Part shown: piece after piece, positions 37,297 to 48,642 of the stretch | Position numbering within the stretch: the stretch's first letter is position 1 | Layout of the letters: the number at the start of each line of letters is the position of its first letter | From: Sisyra terminalis | Taxonomy: Eukaryota > Arthropoda > Insecta > Neuroptera > Sisyridae | DNA length: 64,000 bases | Assembly (NCBI GenBank): GCA_958496175.1 | Contig: OY292278.1 | Span: forward strand, 17,608,001-17,672,000 | Direction: 5' to 3' | Translations under genes and position numbers: made by a program | Notes under the pieces: model-generated | What the model was told of the DNA's origin: nothing | What the model saw: the letters and a program-made list of their open reading frames with translations, nothing else | The model's database searches: none

Positions 37297-37508
37297 AACT
37301 CAACACGAGTAGATATACAAAGAGTATATCTCACCCATTGATATTTTAAATAAAGAGTTGTAATCAACCAATTTTTATTAGTTTTTAAATTCCTCTCCAA
37401 CGATACGTCACAGGATTATGTACATTGGTTTTTTTTATCTCTTATTTTTCTTTTGCTTCTTTCGCTACAATAGATATCCTATTGTAGGTATCCTATTGTC
37501 CATTAGGC
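37297..37508. other. non-coding spacer
   Basis: A minus frame across 37149-37400 is the complement of the Jockey 3' UTR and flank. No gene. Confidence 0.5.
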
Positions 37509-37688
37509 CAGTGTTTCTCAAACTTTTTCATACTACGGTCCTTTGGTTCTCTTTCTCAAAAATTTAAGACTTTAATGGCCATCAGTACTTTATTAAGTAC
37601 CATTAGTTATTATTATAGAAATATTTCGTGGATCCCTAGGAGAAGCTACAGAACCTTCTTTCGGGGCCCTTCAGTTTGGGAGACACTG
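37509..37688. mobile_element. hAT MITE, CAGTGTTTCTCAAAC family, copy 1
   Basis: It begins CAGTGTTTCTCAAACTTTTT and ends CAGTTTGGGAGACACTG. The inverted ends are obvious. Flanks CATTAGGC and AACTAGGC match at 6 of 8 positions, consistent with an old 8-bp target duplication. The 180-bp body shares AATATTTCGT...CCCTAGG with the copy at 58.2 kb. No coding capacity. Confidence 0.75.
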
Positions 37689-37696
37689 AACTAGGC

Positions 37697-40317
37697 TCAC
37701 TAGACACTGGACTCACAACATACCACGGGTAAAGGGATGTTGTAAATGTCTAATAGAACACACTATATAACCATATGAGATACTATACTATGGTATTAAA
37801 CATATATCATACCCCAAAACTAATAGTACACATTTATGTTAGATAAGGAACTACTCCTTGGCTGTAATTAATAGCATTTTGGTATATTCTTACACTTAAA
37901 AAAATTGGGATTGCTTAGAATATTATATCCTTCATCGAATACTCAATTCTAGGATTGCGAATTTAGTTTATCCAATAATTTAATTTGGAATTTAAAGCTT
38001 GTATTCCTATACCTAAGTATGACAGTCCTATATTAAAAATAAAATATCAAAAATTCGTTTTTTTTTTACTGAAATTCTGTTAAAAATACGTAGTTAGAAC
38101 TTCCACGTGGAATGTTATATGGCAGTAATCTTATATCTTGAAAACGATTTCAAGGCTGTAAAACATTTTTTTTGGCAAAAATGCCAAAGAAAAGGTTAAA
38201 ATTTGCGATTATTTTGCTCAACTTTATTGCGATTCTTTCACCGAATTTCAATCTTGAAGGGCATCATCTTAAAAATTTTATATTGTTTTTTTTTTTAAGT
38301 AAATTTTCTTCTAAATCCCTATACTTTTATATAATTACCGTTTTTTTTTCTTTATCGAAGCATTGATATTTATGAGTTCTAATTCATAAAGGCTTACGTC
38401 ATTTGAAAATTTCCACGTCGAAAAAATAAGAGGCCTTGAAATATTTGCATTTTTACAATTCAAAATGAAAAAAATTAGTATAAATTTTTTGAAAGTCATA
38501 TTTTTGCATAGTTAATATCTGAAGAAAAATGATGCAATCGTACGTTATATTTTTTCATAAGTATATATTATTTAAAATGTACACGGTAGCCATTTTTCAA
38601 TATTTATTTTCAAAAAAAAGCAAAGTCTGAAAATTATCGTCTGATAAACGTATTTGTGAAAATACCAAGTTTTATATGAAATTTTCTTTTTTATTTTGTT
38701 GTTATTAAACCAAACTTGTTTTAGATCTAAAAAAGAAAGCACTCTTAATAGTCCATTGTCATAAAAAAAACGTGCTGAAAGGAGATACACCAATTACTGC
38801 TATGAATAATAGCAGAAGATAAAAGGCTTACAATGTGGGTGTTATGACCGCAAACATTCAGGTCACAAGAGAGTCACATATTAATACGATTTTTAAATTT
38901 CGCGCTAAATAAGGACAGCTCTTTTCCTCGTTTATTAACATTACTGCTATTAACTTTGCAATCTTATGAAAAGGATCTAATTGTAATCGCAAAGTCATTA
39001 ATTATTCCAACAAAAACAAAAAAAAATAGAAAATCTACTTTTGTGAAAGTTTTGCGTTTTATTTGATTTTTAAAAAAAATACTTCTTAACATTTAATGAT
39101 GACTTTAATATGGTAATGGGCTCGAGGAACGAAGTTGAATATTCGTTTAATTAATACGGCGTAATTTTTATTTAACCTTGAATTATATTTTAATGAAAAT
39201 AAATATGTGTGATTAAGTGAAAACTTGATAATTACACAAAAAATATATAAAAAAATAAAGATTGATTTCTTCGTTTTTGTATAATTCAAAGAGATAGCGA
39301 CTAGAAATTATGACTGTTGCACTGTGAAAAAATAAACCAAGCTAATACCAATTCCATTTTAAAGTCAAATCTCCTGGAAAATAAATGGTCCAATTAAATT
39401 GAGCATTTGATTTTCAAATTATATATATATATATATATATATCACTTAATGTCCATTATAAACTCAAATATTGAACATTGGTTTCATCTGCATTACAAAA
39501 AGTGCTGAACGAATTAAGAATTTGTTGCATTTCAATTTCCACTTGGAAAAGATTTATTTGATACATATTTAAAATGGAAACAAGAAAAATTCGAACTTTT
39601 AAATTAAGCTTAATGAAATCCACAGTGAGAAGTCATTTAAAAATAACTAATGGCAACAAGTTTAAAGAATGTCCAATGCTAATGCTTAGTAATATTTGAG
39701 TTCATTGTGGGCATATATCATAATATTATTAACATTCTTATACATACGTTTATAAGAGCAAAGAGATAAATAATCATAATTCATGAATAGTTTCTAAAAG
39801 AAATCTCCAAGTCTTTGTAAGCCATAGTGAAACGATAATATCTCAAAAATGTATTCATTTTGATAATCAGAAAATTAAACTATTTAAAACTTTGAAGTTC
39901 GGTGCTTAGAGATTTCTATACTTCAAACAGCAAGTTGTGTTAAGCCCGAGTACGTTAATGGTTTTAAAGCAAAAGAGTATATATTCTACCATTGAATTTC
40001 ATTTGAAAAAATTCAAGAGGTTAGATGTGGCCTCTATATCCACAATGTGTACATCTTTTTTCAAAAAATCACTTATAAGCCAAATCTGGTCAATCCACCC
40101 ATCAACCATAACAATGGTAATCTAAACTTGCATTAAAATCGAAAGAAAAATCTACAAACAATTGACATTTTAGTACAAATCTAAAGTACGATAGGAAAAG
40201 TTGACTTTTTCACTAGTGAAAATTATTTTATATATTTTCTTCATGTTTTGACTCTTAGTTTGTTCTTATTGAAGTTTGTTTATCATGGATGGTGTCACTT
40301 GATTTAAAATCTTAAAA
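37697..40317. other. AT-rich non-coding stretch
   Basis: No gene seen. It includes the AT microsatellite at 39421-39442. Confidence 0.5.
39421..39442. repeat. AT dinucleotide microsatellite
   Basis: Eleven perfect AT units. Confidence 0.9.
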
Positions 40318-40331
40318 AAATCCACATGTGG

Positions 40332-40427
40332 GAAACCACGTAGGAAATAATGGATTTATGTAGGAAACCACGTGTGAAAGGATAGTTTTATGTGATAAAC
40401 TATATAGAAAAGCATAAATTTATGTGG
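40332..40427. repeat. minisatellite, 32-bp unit, three copies
   Basis: Units start at 40332, 40364 and 40396. Each has a 12-base part (GAAACCACGTAG, GAAACCACGTGT, TAAACTATATAG) and a 20-base part ending TTTATGTRG. Divergence increases along the array. The 12-base word is the same as in the array at 40867-40986. Confidence 0.65.
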
Positions 40428-40451
40428 ATTCATATGGAATAGATCAAATTA

Positions 40452-41002
40452 AGGGCTAGAAACAATATTTTCATTATAAAAGAGCATAACTGTATTTTTA
40501 AATTAAAATTTAAATATTTCTGTCATTCACTCATCCACGATTATAATATATTATCTGCTAAAGCACTTGCACATTTCAAAAGGAACGTTTGCGTTGGAAA
40601 ATGTATTTGTGTTATTTTTTATTGCTTTTATGCTTTTAATTTATTTTTATTAATGATAAGATATTTTTAATGGACAGAGAATACGACAATGTCTTTTGCG
40701 ACCTTAAGTCGTTTAATTAACACTGTAGGACAAACTTAATTTTACATCCCGTAACAAAATATATGAAAATAAATTAACAAGAAAAATAACTATGATTAAT
40801 TGCTGATAAGTAATTTACAGCGCTGTCCTTTTAATTTTTACAGAAAAATACTGTTAAAATATTTGGATGTTCCTATGTGTATTCTTATATGAATCCACAC
40901 GAGAATCAACGTGGGAAACCACATAGGAATCCACATGAGAAACCACGTAGCAATCCATCCGAAAACATATATGAATTCGCATGAATTTTTTTCATAGGCC
41001 CT
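40452..41002. mobile_element. possible TA-inserting MITE
   Basis: The left end TA-AGGGCTAGAAAC and the right end, read in reverse, TA-AGGGCCTATGAAA form a short imperfect terminal inverted repeat with TA on both outsides. This would fit a Tc/mariner-type MITE of 551 bp. The match is only about 10 bases, so the call is weak. The 12-bp array at 40867-40986 lies inside its right part. Confidence 0.3.
40867..40986. repeat. 12-bp tandem array, about ten units
   Basis: Consecutive dodecamers without indels: GAATCCACACGA, GAATCAACGTGG, GAAACCACATAG, GAATCCACATGA, GAAACCACGTAG, CAATCCATCCGA (40891-40962), with more diverged units outside. Because the period is a multiple of three, the minus strand reads as a four-residue W-I/F-x-x repeat inside a 61-codon frame. 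I regard that as a by-product. Confidence 0.75.
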
Positions 41003-42545
41003 TAGATTTAAAAAAGCTTTCATACTAAATTAATCTTCTCATTCCCAATTAAAATTAAATTTTTTGGTAACTTCAAGATTATGTTTTAAAGTGCTTATGA
41101 CTGTGATCAAAATAAACATGTAGAGGTTTAATCGAAGAAAATTTTATTAGAAATATTATCACATGAATAGAACAATACTTTCCCTAAATGTGGGTTTTCG
41201 TAAATTTATTTGTACAAAAATCAACGTCCAAATAAATAACTATTGTAGTATATTGACATATTTGCTTACTGTACAACAGTTTTATAAAATCATTATTTTA
41301 AATTGGAAAAATTAATATGCCATAGTATCCAAATATTTACCATATGAAGTCTTTTTACCCATATGTTTACGCACATTTACTTGCAAATTTGGAATTAAGG
41401 AATCCTCAGCTTTATACCCTTTTTGATTTAGCATATATAGCGGCAATCTTAACTCTTATTGGGGCCAATTTATTATTGAAAAGGGCATTAAATTGTAATT
41501 TATTTATTTAATTTTATAACCAATAAAGCGTCTTAATTCTATTAATTGAGTACATATTTAAGTTTCAATCGTACTTTGATTAAATACAGGAAGAACATTT
41601 TCATATCTGGTTTTTACGAGTTCGATAACTCCATTAAAACAAAGCTTTCTATAGATTGCTATACTCTATATATACTATCAGTTGTAAATACATGTAAGTG
41701 CATATAAATAACAAGAAAAAAAGTTTCGGCTTTGTTTAGTGCGTTGGGAACTTATAAATTGGTTGCATTGTCTTAGAAAATGTATTTATCCAAATGAAAA
41801 GAAAAATAACTTTTAAAAAAGTACAGATATTTACATAAATGAGACACGAAAAATTGTTACGGTCATATTTAATTGGTAATCGCTAATTATTCATTTCGAT
41901 CAAGTGTTTGCTTTGGAAAAATCAACGAACAAAGAATGTGTTCCATTGTTTTCGAAGTTAAATGGGAGAAAAAGATTTTATTCACTGATTGTTACATATG
42001 TCGGTATAGATGGTTTCTATTTGATAGGCATTGAATTCATTCATTTTCTCTATATGTGTGTTATGCATCGTTTTTTTTAGACATTTCATTTTTATTATTT
42101 TTAATTAAGGACACGTAAATTCGTTTTAGATTTTTACATAAACAATAGGAAAATTTTAAATTGTTACATGTAACACGTTTTGCGTTCTGTTTGTTGCACA
42201 TATTGGCTATTTCGTGGTATTGTGAATCTAAAAATAGAATAAAAAACGGTTACTTTTAACGATTTTAATTTAAAACAAATATCTGGTTTATCCTAACAAA
42301 ATGCATTAACTGTATTTGTTCATTAGTCACACTTTATAAATTAGAATAAACATTAATTTATTTTTATTTTTTCACAATATTTAACCGACCTAAAAATGGC
42401 ACTAAAAATTAAAACATTGTTCAAGTGGATTACAAATTAAAACACACAGAAAATAAATCAAGTATCACATATTTTGCAAGTTAAAGTTCATATTGTTGCA
42501 TTATTTGAATATCTTTACTACATTACTAATAAATTAAATAAGGAA
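41003..42545. other. AT-rich non-coding stretch
   Basis: No gene or repeat identified. Confidence 0.5.
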
Positions 42546-42722
42546 AATCAAGTGGTTTAAGATCCGTAAGATGTTTTATTTTTCAAAATTGGCGACGTTG
42601 CGTTGCCTATCGCAACTTCATCAGCCGTCTTGGATCACAAAAACGTTAGAAGCTGCGATAGGCGACGAAACGTCGCCAATTTTGAAAAATAAAGCATTTT
42701 ATGGATCTTAAATAACCTGATT
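42546..42722. repeat. head-to-head inverted repeat with hammerhead-like cores, family B
   Basis: Arms 42546-42619 and 42648-42722 are reverse complements with few mismatches and are separated by 28 bp. Read outward, each arm has the 3' half of a hammerhead-like core, then GTCGCCAATTTTGAAAAATA and AYCTTA...GGATCTTAAA. The sequence is unrelated to unit A, but the plan is the same: outward-pointing units joined at the core. Confidence 0.65.
42588..42630 (-). ncRNA. hammerhead-ribozyme-like core, family B
   Basis: Minus strand: CTGATGA (42618-42624), extra A, stem II GTTGC with GCAAC around GATAG (perfect 5 bp), then GCAAC where GAAAC is expected, then GTCGCC. The right arm has the intact GAAACGTCGCC but has lost CTGATGA. 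The consensus therefore has both halves, though neither copy is complete. Stem I pairing is not evident. Confidence 0.35.
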
Positions 42723-44737
42723 TTTCTTCTTTAATTTAATAAAAAATTGAGATCTAAGTTTTATCATCTAAATTACTAATTTGAAGTTTGCTTGATTTCA
42801 AATAGTAATAGTTTAAATTCAAAAAAATTGGTAGATATTTGTGTTTTCTTGAGTTATTTCTTCAAGTATTATATTATTTTAACCATTCCTTTCTAAAGGA
42901 AACATTTTTAATTCGCTTCTATTAGCTCATTTGGCTTTTTATTTTTCACCTACTTCCCAGCACTTTATCGTGCTGAATTTTGGGGCATTTGCTACTTAAA
43001 TTGTTAGAATTTTAACCCAACTATCCCTTATAAAGCTATTTCTGGAAATTTACGTATGTATGCTATAATTTATGTATTTCTATAAAAATTGAAAATTTCC
43101 GTTATGTCTATTATTTATTTTATCAACACTTCCCAATACTATAAGGGTACCCTCTTTCTACTTAAAAAAAATCATCAAAATTGGTCTGGTCTACGTGGTA
43201 AAAAATTATCGCTAGAATTAAATATGAATTATATACATAGATATAAACGATTTTAGAACCTCTTTTTTCAAAGTCAATTAGAAACAAATTGCATAAACGA
43301 ATTACTGATATTATAGTATTAATCTATTGCTAAGTCATCAAAAATCCTTTTTTATTAAAATAAAAATATATTTATTTTTGTTGCTATTTGAAGGATCTTT
43401 ACATATATTTCGAGACCAATTGAAATCAATTATCGGTTCAAAATGATATTTTTAACACTTGCTTTTTTCACTACAATTTTATCAAAATCTCACGACCTTA
43501 AGACCTTTTAAATGTAAATCTTAGACTCATATGTGTATAGTGAAGTGATTAGTTAGTGATAGAGTGGGTTTCAATTTATTTTGAGTATTTGTTGACAGGA
43601 AAATTCAAACTTTTATGGTCAAAACTGATTTTAGTAGTTTGTTAGTGGAATAGCCTTCAAAATTTATCGTCATCTCAAGGACTATTGATCAATTGACTGG
43701 CTATAAAATAAAATAAAATAACTTCATATCCCGGCAAAATTCCTGGAATATTAAAACCCAAGAGCAAAAGTTATTTTTATTCTGAGGGAAACTCGATTTT
43801 CTAAATTGAAATATCCATTATCTATATCCGTATATTGCAACTTCTGATATGTATGTACAGTTGTATATATATCAACTAAGGATGTATGAAAATACATGAT
43901 ATAAAGGCGCTAATGTCTGGCCTTGTTTCGTATTAATGAACCTATTTATATCCCTCAATAAAACCACAGACAAAAAATCGCATTTTCCTTCCGAAAAATT
44001 GTTTTCAATGAACTTATTTTTATCTTTGTTATCGAATGGAAACCGGTTTATTTCCATCAATTTTCTACGTTTCCTTCCCCGTATCGCTGCGATTTGTAAA
44101 CAAAGGAAAATTACCCAAACATTTTTTTTCTTATTTATTATTTTCGCTGGATTATTGATTCATCCTACATTTATATTTTCTTTTCAATTAGCTTATATAT
44201 GTATAAATAGTTTTATAAAGTCTCCAGTGTACCGCGTTGGCAAATCTAACTTACGATTTTCACCACGTTCAGGATAAAATCACATACAACTGCATTATCC
44301 TGCGAAAATAACCGAGGAAAATGTCACAAGATGGCGTGACTGTAGCGGTTCGTCAATCATTTTCTCTTGAAATTTCAATCACGTAAATTGAGCTATAAAT
44401 AAAAGCAATTTTGCTACAGCAAATAAGTAGACAAAAAATAAATTTACCTTGTTATTGTTTTAAGTCCTTGAGAATTATGCGATTAAAACAAACCATTGTT
44501 TTTTTTTTAAGAACTTAATTGGAAATATTTTAAAATGGCTAGTTATCGATTTATAATGAAGGATTTGGAAACATCCAATTAAAATTTGTAGTTTTGAAAT
44601 AGAAATGAGATTTGAATCTTAGTATCTCAAAATTCCAATTTTGTACAAAATCGTCTCGTCTCATATATATTTCTATTTTACGAAATTAATTTATAGAAAT
44701 ACTTTTAAACACTTATAAAAATAAAATAATACAACTA
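42723..44737. other. non-coding stretch with one promoter-like patch
   Basis: A 113-codon frame at 43936-44277 is serine/phenylalanine/leucine-rich with no recognised content. Near 44200-44350 there is a TATAAATAG word and a less AT-rich patch containing AAGATGGCG, a YY1/Pho-like word, at 44327-44335. An ATG at 44321 opens only 21 codons (MSQDGVTVAVRQ and on). It could be a transcription start region, but no donor supports an exon. Confidence 0.3.
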
Positions 44738-44895
44738 GGGTTCGACCGAAACTAGTTTTTACGGCCGAACCCGAATTTCGGCATCAGTCTTAGTTTCGGC
44801 CGAAATCGAAACTTCCATATAAGCGCATGATTTCGTAGAAAAAAAGTCAATCCTAATTTACTTTCAAATCCTAGGTAGTTATTAATCCTTTAGTC

Positions 44896-45167
44896 CAGCG
44901 TTTTCCAAACTGGAAATCGTGGACTAGTCCAAGGGGAGGCGCGAATATTAGCCAGGAACTTTGCGTTAATAGGCAAGCACATCCATCGTAATAAGCGACA
45001 ATAATAATTGTTATTAGTTTTTTCTTGTGTATAAGAGTTTATCTTAATAAATTTTTTAGAACTAAAAATTTTAGTGTTTGTAGTATTTTATAAAATGGGA
45101 AGGGAAACGCCATATCAATCAATTATTTGTAAGGGAGCCGTAGTAAAATAAAATTTGAAAACTACTG
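44896..45167. mobile_element. hAT MITE with CAGYGNTTTCCAAAC end
   Basis: Left end CAGCGTTTTCCAAACTGG; right end, read in reverse, CAGTAGTTTTCAAATT. Flanks CTTTAGTC and ATTTAGAG share TTTAG, a plausible worn 8-bp target duplication. Internal GGACTAGTCCAAGGGGAGGC is typical of this MITE type. 272 bp, non-coding. Confidence 0.55.
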
Positions 45168-45444
45168 ATTTAGAGTTTAATATTTGAGATAATCATTAGC
45201 ATAACAGATTTTTATTACTTTTTATTTCAAATAAATTATTTGTCCTGAAATAAGGGTTTGATTGAAAGAAATATATTTCTATAATTTTTGGAATTTCTTT
45301 CGAATATTAATTACGAATAACATAAAATTAATACCTTACAAAATTTGTTTTTATCTAATATGTTTTGGCATATAAAGCAGAAAGTACTCTTTCTTACATC
45401 TTAAAAAATATTTCCATTATTTCAAGTCTAAATCGATATGTAAT

Positions 45445-45646
45445 ATAAAGGATAAATCAGGATGTAGTAGACCAAACAATTTAGCAGTGTTTTATTTTAT
45501 TAATTCCAATTTGTAACGTTTCGTCGGTGTGATACAAGGTTGCCTGATGAAGTTGGAATCACACCGACGAAATGTTGCAAATTGAAATAAATAAAATAAA
45601 ACACTGCTAAATTGTTTGATCTACTACATCCTGATTTATCCTTTAT
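45445..45646. repeat. head-to-head inverted repeat with a hammerhead-like core, family C
   Basis: Arms of about 90 bp (45445-45535 and 45556-45646) are nearly perfect reverse complements around a 20-bp spacer. Read outward: CACACCGACGAAAYGTT, AATTTG..., AAAACACTGCTAAATTGTTT, ACTACATCCTGATTTATCC. The arms are more similar to each other than those of the 24.7-kb repeat, so this locus is probably younger. The complete core is in the right arm. Confidence 0.7.
45538..45582 (+). ncRNA. hammerhead-ribozyme-like core, family C, most complete
   Basis: TTGC (45540-45543) pairs with GCAA (45577-45580) as stem I. CTGATGA is at 45544-45550, then an extra A. Stem II is GTTGG (45552-45556) with CCGAC (45564-45568) around AATCACA. 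GAAA is 45569-45572 and TGT follows, with T45576 as the cleavage-position base. The left arm shows GAAACGTT at the same place, so A-C/G-U would be the minimal stem III. All three stems can be drawn, which makes this the strongest case here. The extra A after CTGATGA departs from the canonical core. Confidence 0.45.
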
Positions 45647-45868
45647 CTTTAAAAAAATATTATTTCTTATAAACTTTGGCCAGTTTTCTCTCAAACTGAA
45701 TATAAATAGTAAAAATAATTTTAATGAATTGATAATTATTAGTATTCATAATTAAAAAATCTAATATTATAAGTAAGAAACAATAATTATTTAAACATTT
45801 TTATCTTACGAATTCAGATTCGATCGTGATTCGGCTTCATGATAGCCGAAATCGAAAATCGAACACAA

Positions 45869-46375
45869 AAAGTATGTTTCTACTGCAATTTCTTTAATAT
45901 TAAATTATATAACTATTTTTATTAATTTTAAAATTATTTTATTTCCATAACTTTTAATTGTTTTCTGAAATCTAATACTTATTTGAAATTAGTGTAAAAA
46001 ATGACCATTTTTTTTAAAATAAATGTAATTTAGTTTAATATTTTCTGTGACTTCTTCATTTTATGTGGAAAATATTAGTGATTTTATTACATTTATTTTA
46101 TGTTTCGTTGGGAAAATATTGTTGATCTTAAGAATTATGATGCATTAAACACATAATAAAGACTTTATTCAGTGAAAAATGTTTTTAATTAAAAATCATA
46201 ATTATATAATTTTAATATTAAATAATCGTAACACTATATTCAAGGTAATATTTACGTTTCGCTGCTTTATTTATTTACTATATAGAATTGTTAATTAGTT
46301 TTAAAGGAAATTTGCAGTTTGTTGATATTTGTGAAATTATATTTTGTCGTTGAAATACCAGGTGTGTAATATACC
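45869..46375. other. AT-rich non-coding stretch
   Basis: No gene seen. Confidence 0.5.
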
Positions 46376-47100
46376 CTAATTGAAAAAATGTCCCTTGACT
46401 AGTCCTGTATTCACGTATTTTGGTGCGAACCCTATTATTCCAGGGATCGATCGATTCGTCCCAACTCCCAGCGTCGTTAAGAGAGAAAGCCTGCTCTTGA
46501 AAATGATGATAACATGGGGGTTAAACGGTTGGTGTGATGGGGTACAAATGGGGATTTCATTGAGGGGCGTCTGATAAAGAAAAAGAATGATGTTGTGATG
46601 GGTGTGTGACAGAGATCGGTATGTTCTGCAAGTTCGTGAAATAACGTTCAAGGTCAAAATGCCGCTGCGCACGTGGAAAATTTGCGACGTAGTTTTGTGA
46701 ACTTCTATGTGTTTTGGCCCGCTGGAAACGCGATTCGACGGGATGAATCGGGGTACCGAGCGGCAAGAAGGGTTGCTTTTACTCATACTAAAATGTTGAA
46801 TTACGTAGTAGCCGGCGTAGTTTTGTCGTGTGGGATTTTAGGAAGAATTGACAATGGGTGTGAGTGCTGGATCGGGGACGAACAGAGGGCATTTGGTGAC
46901 GTTGTAGGAATAAATCGTTGAGGCAGGCCAACTCCAGAAAATAGGAACACAAAAACCGAGACAGCATATTTAATCATGCACACAAAAACCACCCACACAT
47001 CTCTTCATTATCGAAAACTTCAGCGAATTTGCTATAGGAAAAAAATCACATCACAAGTCACGAATATCTCTCATATTTGCGTCGCAATAATTCCATCGTC
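46376..47100. promoter_or_regulatory. CpG-bearing GC-richer island
   Basis: The strongest composition shift in the window: CpG words are frequent (GATCGATCGATTCGTCC, GCCGCTGCGCACG, GGAAACGCGATTCGACGGG, GTACCGAGCGGC, GTAGCCGGCGTAG) for about 550 bp. Frames stay open on both strands (136 codons minus, 82 codons plus from a GTG), but none is recognisable or bounded by good splice sites. A promoter or enhancer is the simplest reading. An exon or an old insertion cannot be excluded. Confidence 0.35.
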
Positions 47101-48642
47101 GTTCAAAACTCATTTAAATATTTTTATTTGAATTGTTCAAATTACGTTTATCTAACATCGAAACCAATATTTGTTTAGACGTTTCCACTAAATTTTGCCA
47201 AGGACAAACCAATACTTATATCAAGGTTGTCAATATTAATTTATTTGCTCTCCTAATAATATTAAATTAACATAAATACTAAAATAATTGTATAAAATCT
47301 GTACCATATCCAAGTAAAAATGAATTTTTGCTAATTTTTATCCATGCAAAAAAGCTCTTTAAATGCCAATCGAAAGTCACTTACAAACGCAGAAATTCCC
47401 TTTACAAAGCTCCCTACTTAACAAAGCTTTTGTTATGAAGGTCAGATTCTCCCTACTTTCTATATACACATTGTATTTCCTAACATTTAATGGCCACCGA
47501 AATTTTAAAGCGGAAGACTTAAACATTCAAATTTCAATGATGCGTAGATATCATTTTGTTTAATATATTTTATAACTAAGTTTTTTAATTAATTTCCCCT
47601 TGCTTTCCAATGTTTTATACAGCTAAAGCTATGAAAAGATTCAACTACAATTTATATACCTAAGTTTTACTGCGTAAAACAGCTAGATTTTATATTTTTA
47701 CCATAAAACAACAATTTTTTTTTATTTTCCATAACTTTCGATACGTCTTAGGTTTAAAAGATAACATCTTACAAATTAATAGAAAAAAGTCCAACACTAA
47801 ATCTAAAGAAATATTCACCAAAATAATGTTCATGAATTGAAGGAATTTTTGATTCCAAAAAATTTGTTTTTGCAGTAAAATAACTCATTTTAGCAATGTT
47901 TAAGGCTATGAATAATCATATTTTGTTTAAGATTGAAGAATCTATACAAATTTCAAACAGCATTGATGAAGAAAATCCTTCACAGCTCGCCTTGCGAGCT
48001 ATGAGCCATGGTTCTCCCTCTTTGTTATAATTATTTTACAATGGTGATAATAAAAAATCAAGTCGATTAAATTGGTAATTTAAAGGTTGCCAAATTAATA
48101 AAACTATATCCCTATATAGTGATCACTTTATATTTTAATAGTACTATATTAATAGTAGTTGAAATCTCTTTGATATGCAAAACATTATTTCTACTTACTT
48201 TTTTTCAAATAATAATAAGAATATTGAGGATAAAAAATCCATCATAACTGTTCCTAAAACAATATGCGCTGGTAAATTCAACAACAGGTATAATGACTAT
48301 TTACAATTTAAAACTATTTCGGGCCTTATTTTAAAAAATACATTTAAAAATTGTTTATTGGTAAGTTTTTCAGTAATTTTATATACCAATTTTTAGTGGA
48401 TTTCATGAGATCTACAGATTTTTGCGGGGTGTACGTTTTTTACACAGATTTTACATTCCAATTCTTCATTTTTCTTGGGTACTTCCAATGTACTTTCCAG
48501 TACAATACTCAATATGACTTATCCATTTATCTTTGAGGATGATTGTTCTTGTTTCTTTAACTCTTTTTAGTGCATATTTTCATAATTTGTCATTATATTT
48601 TCGTAATTTGATCCATTCACTCTATTTTAAAACTTTTTAGAT
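47101..48642. other. AT-rich non-coding stretch
   Basis: No supported gene. A 7-bp perfect hairpin (AGCTCGC, CTT, GCGAGCT) lies at 47984-48000. Short frames at 47363 and 48175 are not recognisable. Confidence 0.45.

Larger units (their letters stand above)
44738..45868. mobile_element. possible hAT-like element with TTCGGCCGAA words, hosting other insertions
   Basis: The left end CTAGGGTTCGACCGAAAC is followed by GGCCGAACCCGAATTTCGGC and TTTCGGCCGAAATCGAAAC. The right side, near 45818-45855, has GATTCGGCTTC, AGCCGAAATCGAAAATCGAA. This is the same organisation as the ATACCGGTAT element at 5.8 kb, a TAGGG end plus subterminal palindromes. A CAG-ended MITE (44896-45167) and an inverted repeat (45445-45646) lie within it. 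If the boundaries are right, they are nested insertions. Confidence 0.3.

Noticed and set aside
40838..41023. Minus frame with a repeating W-I/F-x-x pattern
   Set aside because: The pattern is the translation of a 12-bp tandem array. There is no other sign of a protein.
43936..44277. 113-codon plus frame
   Set aside because: Composition is that of AT-rich non-coding DNA (F, S, L, N, I) and no motif is recognised.
46376..46786. 136-codon minus frame, the longest on that strand
   Set aside because: It lies in a CpG-rich island where stops are rare by composition. There is no splice support and overlapping plus frames are equally open.
48175..48396. 73-codon frame with a GTAAGT inside
   Set aside because: Asn/Lys/Ile-rich composition is as expected by chance, and a GTAAGT hexamer alone is not evidence of an exon.
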